A stretch of DNA of 64,000 nt from Faecalicatena faecalis (GTDB taxonomy: Bacteria; Bacillota; Clostridia; Lachnospirales; Lachnospiraceae): positions 62,001 through 126,000 of the forward strand of contig NZ_JABACJ020000002.1 of the NCBI RefSeq assembly GCF_012524165.2, in the 5' to 3' direction. Of the stretch, positions 5,779 to 14,929 are shown piece by piece. Position numbers and translations under genes: made by a program. The notes under the pieces are model-generated. The model was not told the origin of the DNA. It was given only the letters and a program-made list of their open reading frames with translations, and ran no database searches. Positions within the stretch are counted from its first letter, which is position 1, and each line of letters opens with the position of its first letter.

Positions 5779-7890
5779 CTATGCTTTTTCTATATTGCTT
5801 GTGATGTCAGTATTACGCTTGCTGAACAAACAAGCACAATCATAATATAATAAAGTTTTCAGGATCAGTCCTTTCACATGGTTTTTCATAAAAGTCGTAT
5901 ACTTCTCTCGCCATTCTACCGAGCATTTCGGATATACTTTTATCAGGCTGTCAACACTTTCATAATCATAATATAAAAAACAGTGATTCCAATATTGTTC
6001 TATCACTTTTCTTCCATCAAAATGCATTCCGCTCTCTTCGCATACCCTGATCAGACCAACAAAATTTGACATCTCATGAATCCCATCGAACAGTGTATTT
6101 TTCTCGATCTGCCTCCAAAATTCATTTACAAATTCCCGGATAAAATCCCACACCACGCCTTCTGGGCCTCCCTGTGACAATCGCATCAAATGAAATGCCC
6201 GTCCTGCCCAGTCACTTCCAAAGTAATAAATACTTTCCCCTAAATCGCTATCCCCATAATCCTCCAACTTCATAGGCAGTTTATAGAACTCCTCCACACA
6301 GCACTTTTCAATCATCTGGTTGATATTCTCATCATGGCAATGAAAATGTTCCAATAACATCAGCAGTTGATTATAAAAAGTACTGCACTTTGCCAGATGT
6401 GGAATATAATACTCCTGGTTTTCCAAGAGATATCCCTGTAGGAAATCTACGATAGACGGATTCTCAAATTCCACTATAATTTCCTCTTCCTCTACGTCAT
6501 AGCTGGTAAGAAGAACGGTTTCTTCCAATTCAGAAATACAACTGTCAAAAGATTTTGGTGCAGAAGTTCCTTTATAAAGCTGGACATATCTGCTGTATGT
6601 ATTGCGGATATCCTCAATATTGATGGGGGTATAGGAAATTGCAACGATAGCCGAAAGCATTTTTGCCTCTTCTGATAATTCTGCAAATACCCCCTTCCAC
6701 ATCAACTCCGGGTATTTGATCCATTCTAATAATTCCTGTGCATATTCCCACGGGGAATAGGCTTCGTATCCCGGCTGCTTTAGGAATTTATCTATGACTC
6801 TTGGACTATATCCGCGGCTATATACAAGATGATCACAGTTATAATAAATACTCCTGACATATTCGATATCCAAATCTGACGCCTTAAGATGGGCAAACAG
6901 AATCTCTGCCTTTTCTGCATCTGTATATTCTTTCAGGACACACTCCATTTTTAAGTTCTTGATGATATCCTCTAATTCAGGATTCAAAAAGAGTTCCTGC
7001 TGGACAATATATTCACGTGCAGTGATAATCAACCATTTATTATCCGATGCTCTAAATTTACCAATTAGTTCCTCTAATAGATAATTTTCTTTCCGGCCCC
7101 GTTCTCTATGAAATACAGCGCCCCAATAATCATCCAGAATAAATACCTGCTTCTGCCCAAAATCGTCCCACTCATTCTCGATTTCTTCCAGGCTGCTCAC
7201 CCAATAAAATCCTTCCCAACAGTCTATGGACAGAAAGTCTAAAGCCAGCATACGGGCTATCGTTGTCTTGCCCATTCCAGGCTGCCCGGATATCACTACG
7301 ACATGATTGTCTTCCAGCCTTTGTCTGGCTTCATTATATATCCCCGTCTGCACAAAGGTCCTGCACCCTTCGATCGCCTTCCTCTGTTCCCTGGAATTCC
7401 TGTTCCTGGCACCCTTGTTCATGATCTTTAGCAGGACTTCTTCCAAAATACTGGCATCTGGTATCCATAGCCCCGTAAAATTCTTTTCTATCCAATGATA
7501 TGACGGATCTGACAGATAACGGTTCAAGGCATTTCTGTCTAACAGGTCATCGCTCCTTGTAATATATCCTGAAAACAGACCATAGATCTTTTCCGCCTCT
7601 TCTTCACTTAAGCTCAGAGAAACTACCAGGATATACCGTTTCGGTCTTAACTTCTGAACATGAGGAAGCTCCTCGTCTCGAAGGACCCGGTATAAATCTG
7701 TAAATTTTCTGTAGCGTTTTGCTTGGAGGATTATATTCTCCTCCTTTTGAAACCAAAGCCCATCAATTCCTTTATCCTTCCCATCCCGAAAAGTCTGAAA
7801 ATGAATCTGTTCTCTGTACTGCACGATTTCACATGCCAAATTCTGGAACGGCTTCCAATCTAACCTCTCATTAAAATCATAGTTTCTCAT
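5779..7890 (-). CDS. Mrr-like nuclease fused to STAND NTPase, candidate anti-phage protein
   Basis: A 703-residue protein. Residues 1 to about 130 form a restriction-endonuclease-like (PD-(D/E)xK, Mrr type) domain: GKDKGIDGLW with Asp43, then ILQAKRY with Gln56-x-Lys58. Residues about 165-430 are a P-loop STAND NTPase, resembling nSTAND3: Walker A GQPGMGKTT at 201-209 and Walker B VFILDDYWG at 248-256. The rest is helical and probably the sensor region. The ATG at 7890 (GGAG 8 bases before) is preferred over a GTG 9 bases upstream. Family members with this layout are linked to phage defence by DNA or RNA degradation after sensing. It is shorter than known Avs proteins. It sits alone between the mobile element and the nucleoside operon, with its own promoter. 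Confidence 0.85.
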   Translation of the reverse strand: MRNYDFNERLDWKPFQNLACEIVQYREQIHFQTFRDGKDKGIDGLWFQKEENIILQAKRYRKFTDLYRVLRDEELPHVQKLRPKRYILVVSLSLSEEEAEKIYGLFSGYITRSDDLLDRNALNRYLSDPSYHWIEKNFTGLWIPDASILEEVLLKIMNKGARNRNSREQRKAIEGCRTFVQTGIYNEARQRLEDNHVVVISGQPGMGKTTIARMLALDFLSIDCWEGFYWVSSLEEIENEWDDFGQKQVFILDDYWGAVFHRERGRKENYLLEELIGKFRASDNKWLIITAREYIVQQELFLNPELEDIIKNLKMECVLKEYTDAEKAEILFAHLKASDLDIEYVRSIYYNCDHLVYSRGYSPRVIDKFLKQPGYEAYSPWEYAQELLEWIKYPELMWKGVFAELSEEAKMLSAIVAISYTPINIEDIRNTYSRYVQLYKGTSAPKSFDSCISELEETVLLTSYDVEEEEIIVEFENPSIVDFLQGYLLENQEYYIPHLAKCSTFYNQLLMLLEHFHCHDENINQMIEKCCVEEFYKLPMKLEDYGDSDLGESIYYFGSDWAGRAFHLMRLSQGGPEGVVWDFIREFVNEFWRQIEKNTLFDGIHEMSNFVGLIRVCEESGMHFDGRKVIEQYWNHCFLYYDYESVDSLIKVYPKCSVEWREKYTTFMKNHVKGLILKTLLYYDCACLFSKRNTDITSNIEKA

Positions 7891-7946
7891 CTGTAACACT
7901 CCGTCTGATTCTTATTCTCCATTTCATCCGCTGATGTCGCCTCTAC

Positions 7947-7976
7947 ATTATATTCCCCTCCTTCATTCCGCGTCAA
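7947..7976 (-). promoter_or_regulatory. Promoter of the nuclease-STAND gene
   Basis: On the minus strand TTGACG (7971-7976), an 18-base spacer and TATAAT (7947-7952) make a near-consensus vegetative promoter about 55 bases before the start codon. Confidence 0.75.
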
Positions 7977-8002
7977 TCTATAACTCTCCTGCACATGGAA
8001 AA

Positions 8003-8028
8003 AGCGACAGTACAAATGTACTATCGCT
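8003..8028 (-). terminator. Terminator of the nucleoside operon
   Basis: AGCGA-c-AGTACA-aa-TGTACT-a-TCGCT hairpin followed on the minus strand by TTTTT. It overlaps the stop codon of the ribokinase gene. Confidence 0.8.
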
Positions 8029-8908
8029 GCAGTATTTGCTCTACTTCTTCCATTCCAGGCATTCCAGCCTGTGCCCCGCATTTCTGTACCGAAAGACCTG
8101 CTGCCACATTGGCAAAGCGTAAGGCCTCTGTCTCCTCCATATTTCGGGAAATTCCCACACAGAAAGCGCCATTCAGAGTATCCCCTGCGCCTGTCGTATC
8201 CACGACCTCAACCTTCATGGCTGGAATCGTAATCATTCCCTTTCCTTCTATATGAACGCTGACCCCCTTTTCGCCCTGTGTCACGATCAATTTTCTTGGA
8301 TAACGTTCTAGAAGACTCTCTACACTTTCTCCATCTCCCCAGATTACGCGGGCTTCATGCTCGTTCGGTGTCATATACGTAATCATATCCAGAAGTTCCC
8401 CATCCAGCTCCCTGGCTGGTGCCGGGTTCCAGACGATCGTCTTTTGGTGCTCATGACATAACCTGATTGCATATTCCACTGTCTCCTCTGGAATTTCATT
8501 CTGTAGAACTATGATATCCGCCTCCAGAATTTTTTCCCGATTCTCTTCTACATACCCGACGCTGACGCAATTATTGGCTCCGGCAATGATAACAATCGTA
8601 TTATCACCTTCCCCTACTGTAATGATGGCCTGTCCCGTCGGCACTCCTTCTAATCTTTTGATAGATGCAGTGTTGACTCCACATCTCTCCATATTTTCTA
8701 TCAGTTCGTTTCCAACAGAATCCGCTCCCACACAGCCGAACATAGTAACCTGCGCTCCCAGCTTTGCCATGGCGGCAGCCTGGTTCGCCCCTTTTCCACC
8801 AGGCTGATATTCGATCTGGCTTCCCTTGATTGTTTCTCCCCTCAGAGGAATCCTATCCGCATGTACAATCATATCCATGTTCATGCTTCCTACAACAGCA
8901 ATTTTCAT
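8021..8908 (-). CDS. rbsK: Ribokinase
   Basis: A 295-residue PfkB-family kinase that phosphorylates D-ribose to ribose 5-phosphate. Visible motifs are VVGSMNMD at the start, the substrate motif YQPGGKGANQA around residues 34-44, NPAPA near 145 and VDTTGAGDT near 240 with the catalytic Asp. Length is typical. It is the last gene of the cluster starting at 14909. With the nucleoside hydrolase upstream, it would use the ribose released from imported nucleosides. Confidence 0.92.
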   Translation of the reverse strand: MKIAVVGSMNMDMIVHADRIPLRGETIKGSQIEYQPGGKGANQAAAMAKLGAQVTMFGCVGADSVGNELIENMERCGVNTASIKRLEGVPTGQAIITVGEGDNTIVIIAGANNCVSVGYVEENREKILEADIIVLQNEIPEETVEYAIRLCHEHQKTIVWNPAPARELDGELLDMITYMTPNEHEARVIWGDGESVESLLERYPRKLIVTQGEKGVSVHIEGKGMITIPAMKVEVVDTTGAGDTLNGAFCVGISRNMEETEALRFANVAAGLSVQKCGAQAGMPGMEEVEQILQR

Positions 8909-8921
8909 TTTTTCACTTCTC

Positions 8922-9716
8922 CTATCTCAATGCATCTGTCAATTCTTCCCTAAACAGGATGTTTCCAGGCAGCTTTAACCGTTCGGCCACCTGAGCGATC
9001 TGCGGCTTTTTAATTCTGGACTCTTCTACGATCTGCGCATTCCAGAAGATTTCCTTGGCTGTCCCATCCGCTATGATATTTTTATGTGCCATTGCCACGA
9101 TCCGAGGGAAATTCTTTGCAACAAAGTCCATATCATGAGTAATGGCGATCACGCTTGTCCCGTCCCTTTTCAGCTCCCGTATGATACTTTCCAACGTCTC
9201 ATTTCCCCGTTTATCCTGCCCTGCTGTCGGTTCATCCAGGATCAGATACTTCGGTTCTGTTGCAATGATTGCTGCGATTGCTACAAATTTGCGGATCGCA
9301 TAAGGAATGTCTAATGGATTCATCTTCAAATAGCTGCTGATTCCAGTCATTTCGATGGCCCGGCTGCTCCTCCTTTTTACCTCTTCCTCGGAAAGCTTCA
9401 TATAACGCGGCATATACTCGATTTCTGCCAGTGCAGTACTGTTAAAGATCTGATCATCTGGATTTTGGAATACATATCCCACTGTTTTAGAAATATATGC
9501 ACAGCTCTTTTCTCTCGTATTCACACCATCTACCAGAACATCCCCTTTGGTAGGTTTATTTAGACCATTCATCAGCTTCACAGCCGTTGTCTTGCCCGCA
9601 CCGTTCTGTCCTACGATTGCAAGAAGTTCTCCATCCGGGATGGTAAGATTCAGGTTTTCATTTGCTACATATCCATTCGGATATGCAAAGGTAACATCTC
9701 TCAACTCAATCGCCAT
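8922..9716 (-). CDS. ECF transporter ATPase with degenerate signature motif
   Basis: A 264-residue ABC ATPase of the CbiO/EcfA type. Walker A GQNGAGKTT (about 37-45), Q-loop VFQNPDDQIF, Walker B YLILDEPTAGQD and switch His ITHDMDF are intact. Where LSGGQ-x-QR is expected it reads IPYAIRKFVAIAA, so the ABC signature is lost. The partner ATPase at 9720 is canonical. This predicts an asymmetric dimer with one weakened composite ATP site, which is known for several ABC heterodimers; the functional effect here is inference. Confidence 0.88.
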   Translation of the reverse strand: MAIELRDVTFAYPNGYVANENLNLTIPDGELLAIVGQNGAGKTTAVKLMNGLNKPTKGDVLVDGVNTREKSCAYISKTVGYVFQNPDDQIFNSTALAEIEYMPRYMKLSEEEVKRRSSRAIEMTGISSYLKMNPLDIPYAIRKFVAIAAIIATEPKYLILDEPTAGQDKRGNETLESIIRELKRDGTSVIAITHDMDFVAKNFPRIVAMAHKNIIADGTAKEIFWNAQIVEESRIKKPQIAQVAERLKLPGNILFREELTDALR

Positions 9717-9719
9717 CTC

Positions 9720-10565
9720 TTATCCCTCCCTTTCCTGAACAAGCCTGACGGCCTGATCTACTGTAATCGGTATCTTAGAAAGTGGTTTCCCTGCTGCTGC
9801 CATCTCATGTCCCCAGATAGCCACCTGTGGAATCTGTGCATCATAATCCAACAGCTCCATCCTGGAGAGTATCTCCTTAGTCTCACCGGAACAAATGATA
9901 TGTCCCTGTTCCATCACGATGATTTCATCGCAGTATTCCGCGATCAGGTCAATTTTATGCTCCACCAATACAATTGTTTTCCCTGCTTCCTTTAGTGTCC
10001 TGATGATTTCAAATACATTCTCCGTTCCCTGTGGATCGAGCTGACTTGTCGGCTCATCTATGACCAGCATGTCATTATCCATAACAATGATAGATGCAAA
10101 TGCAACTCTCTGCCGCTGTCCACCGGATAGCTCATTTGGATTTTTTGTCATCAGATCTTCAATTCCAAGCAGCCTTAAGACGTCCTCTACCTTCTGAATA
10201 ATCTCTGATTTCTCTACCCCTAAGTTCTCAAGTCCCATTGCCACTTCTTCAAAAACGGTGTTCTTGATTCCGCTCATCTGGTTGAACGGATTCTGGAATA
10301 CATATCCGATCTTGACGGCCAGCTCTTCCACATTATGCTCCTTGATATCCGTTCCAAAAACCCGCACACTGCCTTCCAGCTCTCCGTTATAAAAGTGAGG
10401 AATCAAACCTCTGATCAGATTGCACAGAGTCGTCTTACCTCCTCCGTTCTCACCGATCAGACCATAAAATTTTCCTTCCTCGAATCGAAAACTGATATCA
10501 TTGAGCGCATAGTTATCAGTTAACGGATATTTATAATTTACATTCTTTAATTCTGCCACTACCAT
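9720..10565 (-). CDS. ECF transporter ATPase, canonical subunit
   Basis: A 281-residue ABC ATPase: Walker A GENGGGKTT (about 37-45), Q-loop VFQNPFNQM, signature LSGGQRQRVAFA, Walker B MLVIDEPTSQLDP, switch His VEHKIDL. A C-terminal extension of about 50 residues ends VQEREG. It lies 3 bases from the second ATPase gene and 12 from the transmembrane partner, in one operon. Energises the ECF importer with the S component at 11388. Confidence 0.92.
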   Translation of the reverse strand: MVVAELKNVNYKYPLTDNYALNDISFRFEEGKFYGLIGENGGGKTTLCNLIRGLIPHFYNGELEGSVRVFGTDIKEHNVEELAVKIGYVFQNPFNQMSGIKNTVFEEVAMGLENLGVEKSEIIQKVEDVLRLLGIEDLMTKNPNELSGGQRQRVAFASIIVMDNDMLVIDEPTSQLDPQGTENVFEIIRTLKEAGKTIVLVEHKIDLIAEYCDEIIVMEQGHIICSGETKEILSRMELLDYDAQIPQVAIWGHEMAAAGKPLSKIPITVDQAVRLVQEREG

Positions 10566-10577
10566 CTTCGTCTCTCC

Positions 10578-11375
10578 TTATCCGAATACCTGATATATCT
10601 TATAGACCACCAGCAGTACAAAGCTGATATCTGTGATGATCACAATTGCCTTTTCATACACGGGTGCCGGCCTTAATTCCCTCAGGAAGGTATGTTTACA
10701 TTTTACAGAGAAGGCCCTGGCATCCATTGCGATTGATTTTTCTTCGGTGCTCGAGATTGCTCCAAGGACAAGTGGTCCCAAAATCGGGAAAAAGGCTTTG
10801 ATTCGATTGACAATATTTCCCTCTGTTTCGATTCCACGTGCTTTCTGCGATTCCATAATCAGGTTCGTGTTCTTTTTCAGATCAATAATTGTCTGAAAAG
10901 AAGCCAATACGATATAGGAAACCTCATGGGAAACACCCTTTTTCTCCAGAGAATACATTAGATCACGCATTTCCGTGGTCACAAAAAATAGTACGATGGC
11001 ACCTGAAAATCCCAATAAGTAAGAGGCTGTATTCAATCCATTGATGAGTGCTTCCTTTGTAATCGGAAGCACCCCAAATAGATTGATCAAAACCGTCGTA
11101 CCAGTCACAGAAAACTGCCGGATGACCAATGTGAAGAATCCAAAGATCAATACGATCACACTGAATGGCTTCATGAACTGTTTCCCACGGTTCACTGCAA
11201 ATGCGAAAATGCAGTAGAGCACACATAAGCTAAAGCCATATTTCCAATTGTTCACAAGCATGCTTGAGAAACCAAGTGCAAATAAAATATTCAGTTTAGA
11301 CAGCGGGTTGAAATCTATGAACCAGTTATCAAACTTCTGATAGTCTCGAAATGAGTCAATAAAACTTTTGTCCAC
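10578..11375 (-). CDS. ECF transporter transmembrane subunit (EcfT)
   Basis: A 265-residue membrane protein with about five hydrophobic segments (for example FSVIVLIFGFFTLVI and LLGFSGAIVLFFV) and the two cytoplasmic coupling-helix motifs: SQKARGIETEG around 178-188, and AMDARAF near 220 in place of the usual ARG. The altered second motif goes with the altered ATPase signature at 8922. Couples ATP hydrolysis to the S component. Confidence 0.88.
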   Translation of the reverse strand: MDKSFIDSFRDYQKFDNWFIDFNPLSKLNILFALGFSSMLVNNWKYGFSLCVLYCIFAFAVNRGKQFMKPFSVIVLIFGFFTLVIRQFSVTGTTVLINLFGVLPITKEALINGLNTASYLLGFSGAIVLFFVTTEMRDLMYSLEKKGVSHEVSYIVLASFQTIIDLKKNTNLIMESQKARGIETEGNIVNRIKAFFPILGPLVLGAISSTEEKSIAMDARAFSVKCKHTFLRELRPAPVYEKAIVIITDISFVLLVVYKIYQVFG

Positions 11376-11387
11376 GTTTTTCTCTCC

Positions 11388-11969
11388 TTATTTTTTAATA
11401 TATACATTTCCTAAGTGCAGCTTCACTAAGAATCGGTTCGGCATGCTCTTTAAGATAAAGAAGGTAGCCAAAATCGACAGGAACTTGTCTGCAACATCCA
11501 TACAGATTGCAGCGACCATTTCAGCCAGGAACTTCGGCAGTCCAATAACAGAGTGCAGCGGAATCGCAAACAATGCAGTCGTATCTGTTGCAAAATTGAA
11601 GCCGAACAGAATCCATGTGATACAGGAATTCAGAATACCGCCAATCAATGCAAACAAGAAGGAGGCCAGTATCGCTTTCCACAGTGAGCAGAATACCTTC
11701 CTCTTTGACAGATACGCTGCCAGGACACCATAGATTGCACTGATGACTCCATACCAGATATACGTCGGATATGTAATCGAGTTAATAGTATTCGATATCA
11801 CACCTACGATCGCACCCGGAAATCCTCCACAGAGTGCACCCACTACGATTGTTCCGATTGCATCCAGATAGACCGGAAGCTTTAAAAGCATTGCGATCTG
11901 TGCTCCAATAAAGTTCAGCGCCACACCAATTGGAATCAAAAATACGGATAACTTGTCCATTTTCTTCAT
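11388..11969 (-). CDS. ECF transporter substrate-binding (S) component
   Basis: A 193-residue integral membrane protein with about five or six hydrophobic segments and a Gly-rich loop (ALCGGFPGAIVGVISNT) typical of S components. The family's substrate cannot be read from sequence. Neighbouring nucleoside hydrolase and ribokinases suggest a nucleoside, with ribose or a base as alternatives. AGGAG precedes the ATG. Next gene starts 13 bases after the stop. Confidence 0.8.
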   Translation of the reverse strand: MKKMDKLSVFLIPIGVALNFIGAQIAMLLKLPVYLDAIGTIVVGALCGGFPGAIVGVISNTINSITYPTYIWYGVISAIYGVLAAYLSKRKVFCSLWKAILASFLFALIGGILNSCITWILFGFNFATDTTALFAIPLHSVIGLPKFLAEMVAAICMDVADKFLSILATFFILKSMPNRFLVKLHLGNVYIKK

Positions 11970-12002
11970 AATTTTTTCTCTCCTTTTCCTTTGCTCTCAT
12001 CC

Positions 12003-12986
12003 TTATTTTGTCAACTTCTTCACCAGGTCCTCTAGCAGGTTATCCCGGTTGATATAGTATACATAACGGTAAAAGTGTCCCTCTTTTCGAATCGAATATC
12101 TGTCATCGTATTCTGGAACAGGGGCATATTCAATCCGATCATTCATCAGCTCCTGATCCATCAGCCAGCCCACTGCTGTCACATCCCATATAGGTCGGCT
12201 CCACGTTTTTCCGGCTCCGCATGCAACAGCTTCCTCCTCGGTAAAATCTACCAGATAATCACACAGAGGATTCTTTCCTCTCAAGTGTTCCTCCAGCTCT
12301 GGACCGCTGACTGTAAATGCAGAGACCACGCCCATACAAGGAAGCTGTACCAATGGAACTTTGCAGCCGAACACAATCCTCGCTCCAGCAATATCCTGAT
12401 ATAGGTTATATTCCTTATTATTGGGCCAATCCAGAGCATTACCTCCCAGCCAGACCAGGACAATACGGTCGATGATCTCTGGATTCAGCAAGATCGCGGA
12501 TGCTACATTGGTAATCGCGGCAATTGCCACCACATAGAGCGGATGCTCTGTAGTATACTGCATGGCACGTTCTGCCAGGTCACGCGCCGCATCGGATATG
12601 ACTGGTGTCTGTTCATCCGGCAGGTATTCCCCTGATCCCCGGTACACATGATCATACATATCCTCTCTGCCCATCAGCTTTAAGACATGTCTGATTTCTT
12701 CATAGCTCTTCTCCATTCCATCCTTTGGCCCCTCTGATTTACAGTTTGTAAATGGAGCCGCATAGATTGCCTTTACACGAATCTTTTCATCGGATTTCAG
12801 CATATAGGCCAATGCATACTGGTCATCGATCTCATTGTAGGTATCCGTATCAAGTACGGCATCTACGATTCCCACCGGCTTTTCCAGCCTTTTCAGGATT
12901 TTCATGTTCTGCTGAATATTCACTGTTCCTTCCTGATCCAGCCCCGCAAATTCAATCCACTCATTTTTCAGATCTTCATTTACCAC
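12003..12986 (-). CDS. Nucleoside hydrolase (IUNH family)
   Basis: A 327-residue enzyme predicted to split ribonucleosides into base and ribose in the cytosol. The calcium-binding motif LDTDTYNEIDDQYAL (Asp46, Asp48, Asp54, Asp55) is the long variant seen in a subfamily of nucleoside hydrolases. Other family features are AIAAITNVASAI, WLGGNALDW and RPIWDVTAVGW. The GTG start directly follows the stop of the regulator-kinase gene, whose last codons carry GAGG, so the two are coupled. Confidence 0.88.
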   Translation of the reverse strand: MVNEDLKNEWIEFAGLDQEGTVNIQQNMKILKRLEKPVGIVDAVLDTDTYNEIDDQYALAYMLKSDEKIRVKAIYAAPFTNCKSEGPKDGMEKSYEEIRHVLKLMGREDMYDHVYRGSGEYLPDEQTPVISDAARDLAERAMQYTTEHPLYVVAIAAITNVASAILLNPEIIDRIVLVWLGGNALDWPNNKEYNLYQDIAGARIVFGCKVPLVQLPCMGVVSAFTVSGPELEEHLRGKNPLCDYLVDFTEEEAVACGAGKTWSRPIWDVTAVGWLMDQELMNDRIEYAPVPEYDDRYSIRKEGHFYRYVYYINRDNLLEDLVKKLTK

Positions 12987-14909
12987 TCAATTTTCCTCAC
13001 TTTCATCCTTCTTTAAATATTTTGAATAAATCTCATCCTCATAGATCTCTACGGCCTTTCGGTCCGGCAGTGCCGGCTGTACACCATATCTGGTCACGCT
13101 CAATCCTGACGCATAGATGGCAAAGCCGATAGATTGGATGATATTTTTTCCTTCACCGAGACAGACTGCCAATGCACTGATAAAAGAATCCGCGCCGCCT
13201 GTGGTATCTACCGCCTCAAATCCTGAGCCTTCAAAATACATAGATAATTCGGCATTTCTGAAATAACAGCCTCTTGACCCCAATGTAACGATCACATTCT
13301 TGACCCCTTTGCAAAGCAGGATCTCTGATTTTTCCTCCACCCCCATCTCCCCAGGAACAAAGATATTCAACTCATGCTCATTGGGTACAAAATAGGTAAT
13401 ATAGGAAAGAAGCTCTTCCTTGATTTTCTCTACGGCCGATGGTTTCAGGATGACCTTGGTCTTATTTCTTCTGCAGAATTTAAGTGTATACTCTGCGATA
13501 TCTCCCGGTATTTCTAACGATAGCAGGCAGTACTTTGCACTCTCGAATAAATACTTATACCGGTTGATGTGGGAAATACTCAGATTCCGGTTGGCTCCGG
13601 GATACACAACAATCGTACTCTCGCCAGTCTGCTCTACATTGATATAGGCCTTTCCGCTTGGGAGTGACGGATCAAAGAGTACCCCATCCATGTGAACATG
13701 ATTCTCTGTCAGGCTTGTGTAGAGCTCCTTGCCGTCCATGTCATTTCCCAGACATCCGATCATATAGACCTGACCTCCGAGCTTTCCTACCCCGACCGCC
13801 TGATTGCCGCCCTTCCCTCCCGGATATACATATACCCTCTTTGCGATCTGCGTTTCCCCGTTTACAGGGATTCTTGATACCTCGATCGTCACATCCATAT
13901 TCATGCTCCCGACCACAATAATCTTCTCTCCCTGCTTTATCTGTGCCGGCTCTGCGATGCTCCCCCGCTCTATAACTGCAGGAGGGAATCTTCTCGTCAC
14001 TTCGATCTGCTTATCTCCTTGAATCATATCGACTAGATATTCCACCGCATCACGCGCCATCTGTTCACTTGGCAGCCTGACTGCCGTAATTCCGCATCCC
14101 AGCAGGGTGAGCAGTTCTCCATCTCCCACCGCGATCACGGACAATTCTTCTGGAATCGCCGTCCTGCTCCTCTCCAACACCTTACATACACAGCAGGCAA
14201 TTTCCTGTGCTCCGCAAATGATCGCGGTCACATTCTCGCTCAGACATTGCTTGATTCCATATGTCTCAATCTCCTCGATGGTCTCACCCTCATAGCTCCA
14301 CACCGGATGCACGGGAAAATTATGTTCATGCATCGCAAGTTTATATCCGTTGAGAATACTTCTATCCTTTTTGTAAATAATGCAGGCAATTTTCTGATGC
14401 CCTGCCTGAATCAGCCTTTCTGCTGCCAGCTTCCCTGCTTCCGAGAGCCGGTAATAAAAAGTTGCCTTCTGCCGTTCATCAAACTCCTTCGTCTCTCCAA
14501 GATACACCGATGCATTTTCAAACCTTGTACCTGTCATCCATTGTCCTGAATCGACCAGAATCCCTGCGATTTTTCTCCTGGCCATCTCATCAATGCTTTT
14601 TTCCATCTTTTTCTGACTGTCGGCATAGCTGACTACCAGATTGTATCCCATTTGCCCTGCCATCTTTTCCGCACTCATGACCAGGGCATCCCGCTCTCTG
14701 TTATCCCTGCGGACCAGAAGTCCGATCAAATGATTTTTCAGCCCTTCCTTTTCCCTGTACTTTAAATATGGAATGTAATTCTCTTCCTCGATAATCTTTC
14801 TTACTTTTTTCTTTGTCTCTTCACTGATATCCTTATCCTTGCCGTTCATGACTTTCGAAACCGTTGATGCTGATACTCCGGCCAGTTTCGCAATATCATT
14901 TATATTCAT
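12987..14909 (-). CDS. LacI-type regulator fused to ribokinase
   Basis: A 640-residue fusion. Residues 1-55 are a LacI helix-turn-helix (INDIAKLAGVSASTVSKVMN). Residues about 60-315 are a periplasmic-binding-protein-like sensor domain. Residues 329 to about 625 form a full PfkB/ribokinase domain with IVVGSMNMD, YPGGKGGNQA and VDTTGGADSF. The last is altered from GAGD, but the catalytic Asp is kept. The reading frame is continuous, so this is not a frameshift product. It probably represses its own operon and responds to a nucleoside, ribose or a phosphorylated product. The kinase half may be an enzyme or a second sensor. A separate rbsK ends the operon. Confidence 0.9.
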   Translation of the reverse strand: MNINDIAKLAGVSASTVSKVMNGKDKDISEETKKKVRKIIEEENYIPYLKYREKEGLKNHLIGLLVRRDNRERDALVMSAEKMAGQMGYNLVVSYADSQKKMEKSIDEMARRKIAGILVDSGQWMTGTRFENASVYLGETKEFDERQKATFYYRLSEAGKLAAERLIQAGHQKIACIIYKKDRSILNGYKLAMHEHNFPVHPVWSYEGETIEEIETYGIKQCLSENVTAIICGAQEIACCVCKVLERSRTAIPEELSVIAVGDGELLTLLGCGITAVRLPSEQMARDAVEYLVDMIQGDKQIEVTRRFPPAVIERGSIAEPAQIKQGEKIIVVGSMNMDVTIEVSRIPVNGETQIAKRVYVYPGGKGGNQAVGVGKLGGQVYMIGCLGNDMDGKELYTSLTENHVHMDGVLFDPSLPSGKAYINVEQTGESTIVVYPGANRNLSISHINRYKYLFESAKYCLLSLEIPGDIAEYTLKFCRRNKTKVILKPSAVEKIKEELLSYITYFVPNEHELNIFVPGEMGVEEKSEILLCKGVKNVIVTLGSRGCYFRNAELSMYFEGSGFEAVDTTGGADSFISALAVCLGEGKNIIQSIGFAIYASGLSVTRYGVQPALPDRKAVEIYEDEIYSKYLKKDESEEN

Positions 14910-14929
14910 TTTACCTTCCTTTCTATTTC

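Noticed and set aside
5779..7890. Assignment to a named Avs type
   Set aside because: Length and visible motifs do not allow a firm match to Avs1-5; described only as nuclease-STAND.
7887..8081. 64-residue frame between the STAND gene and rbsK
   Set aside because: It overlaps the STAND promoter, the rbsK terminator and the rbsK end, and has no ribosome site.
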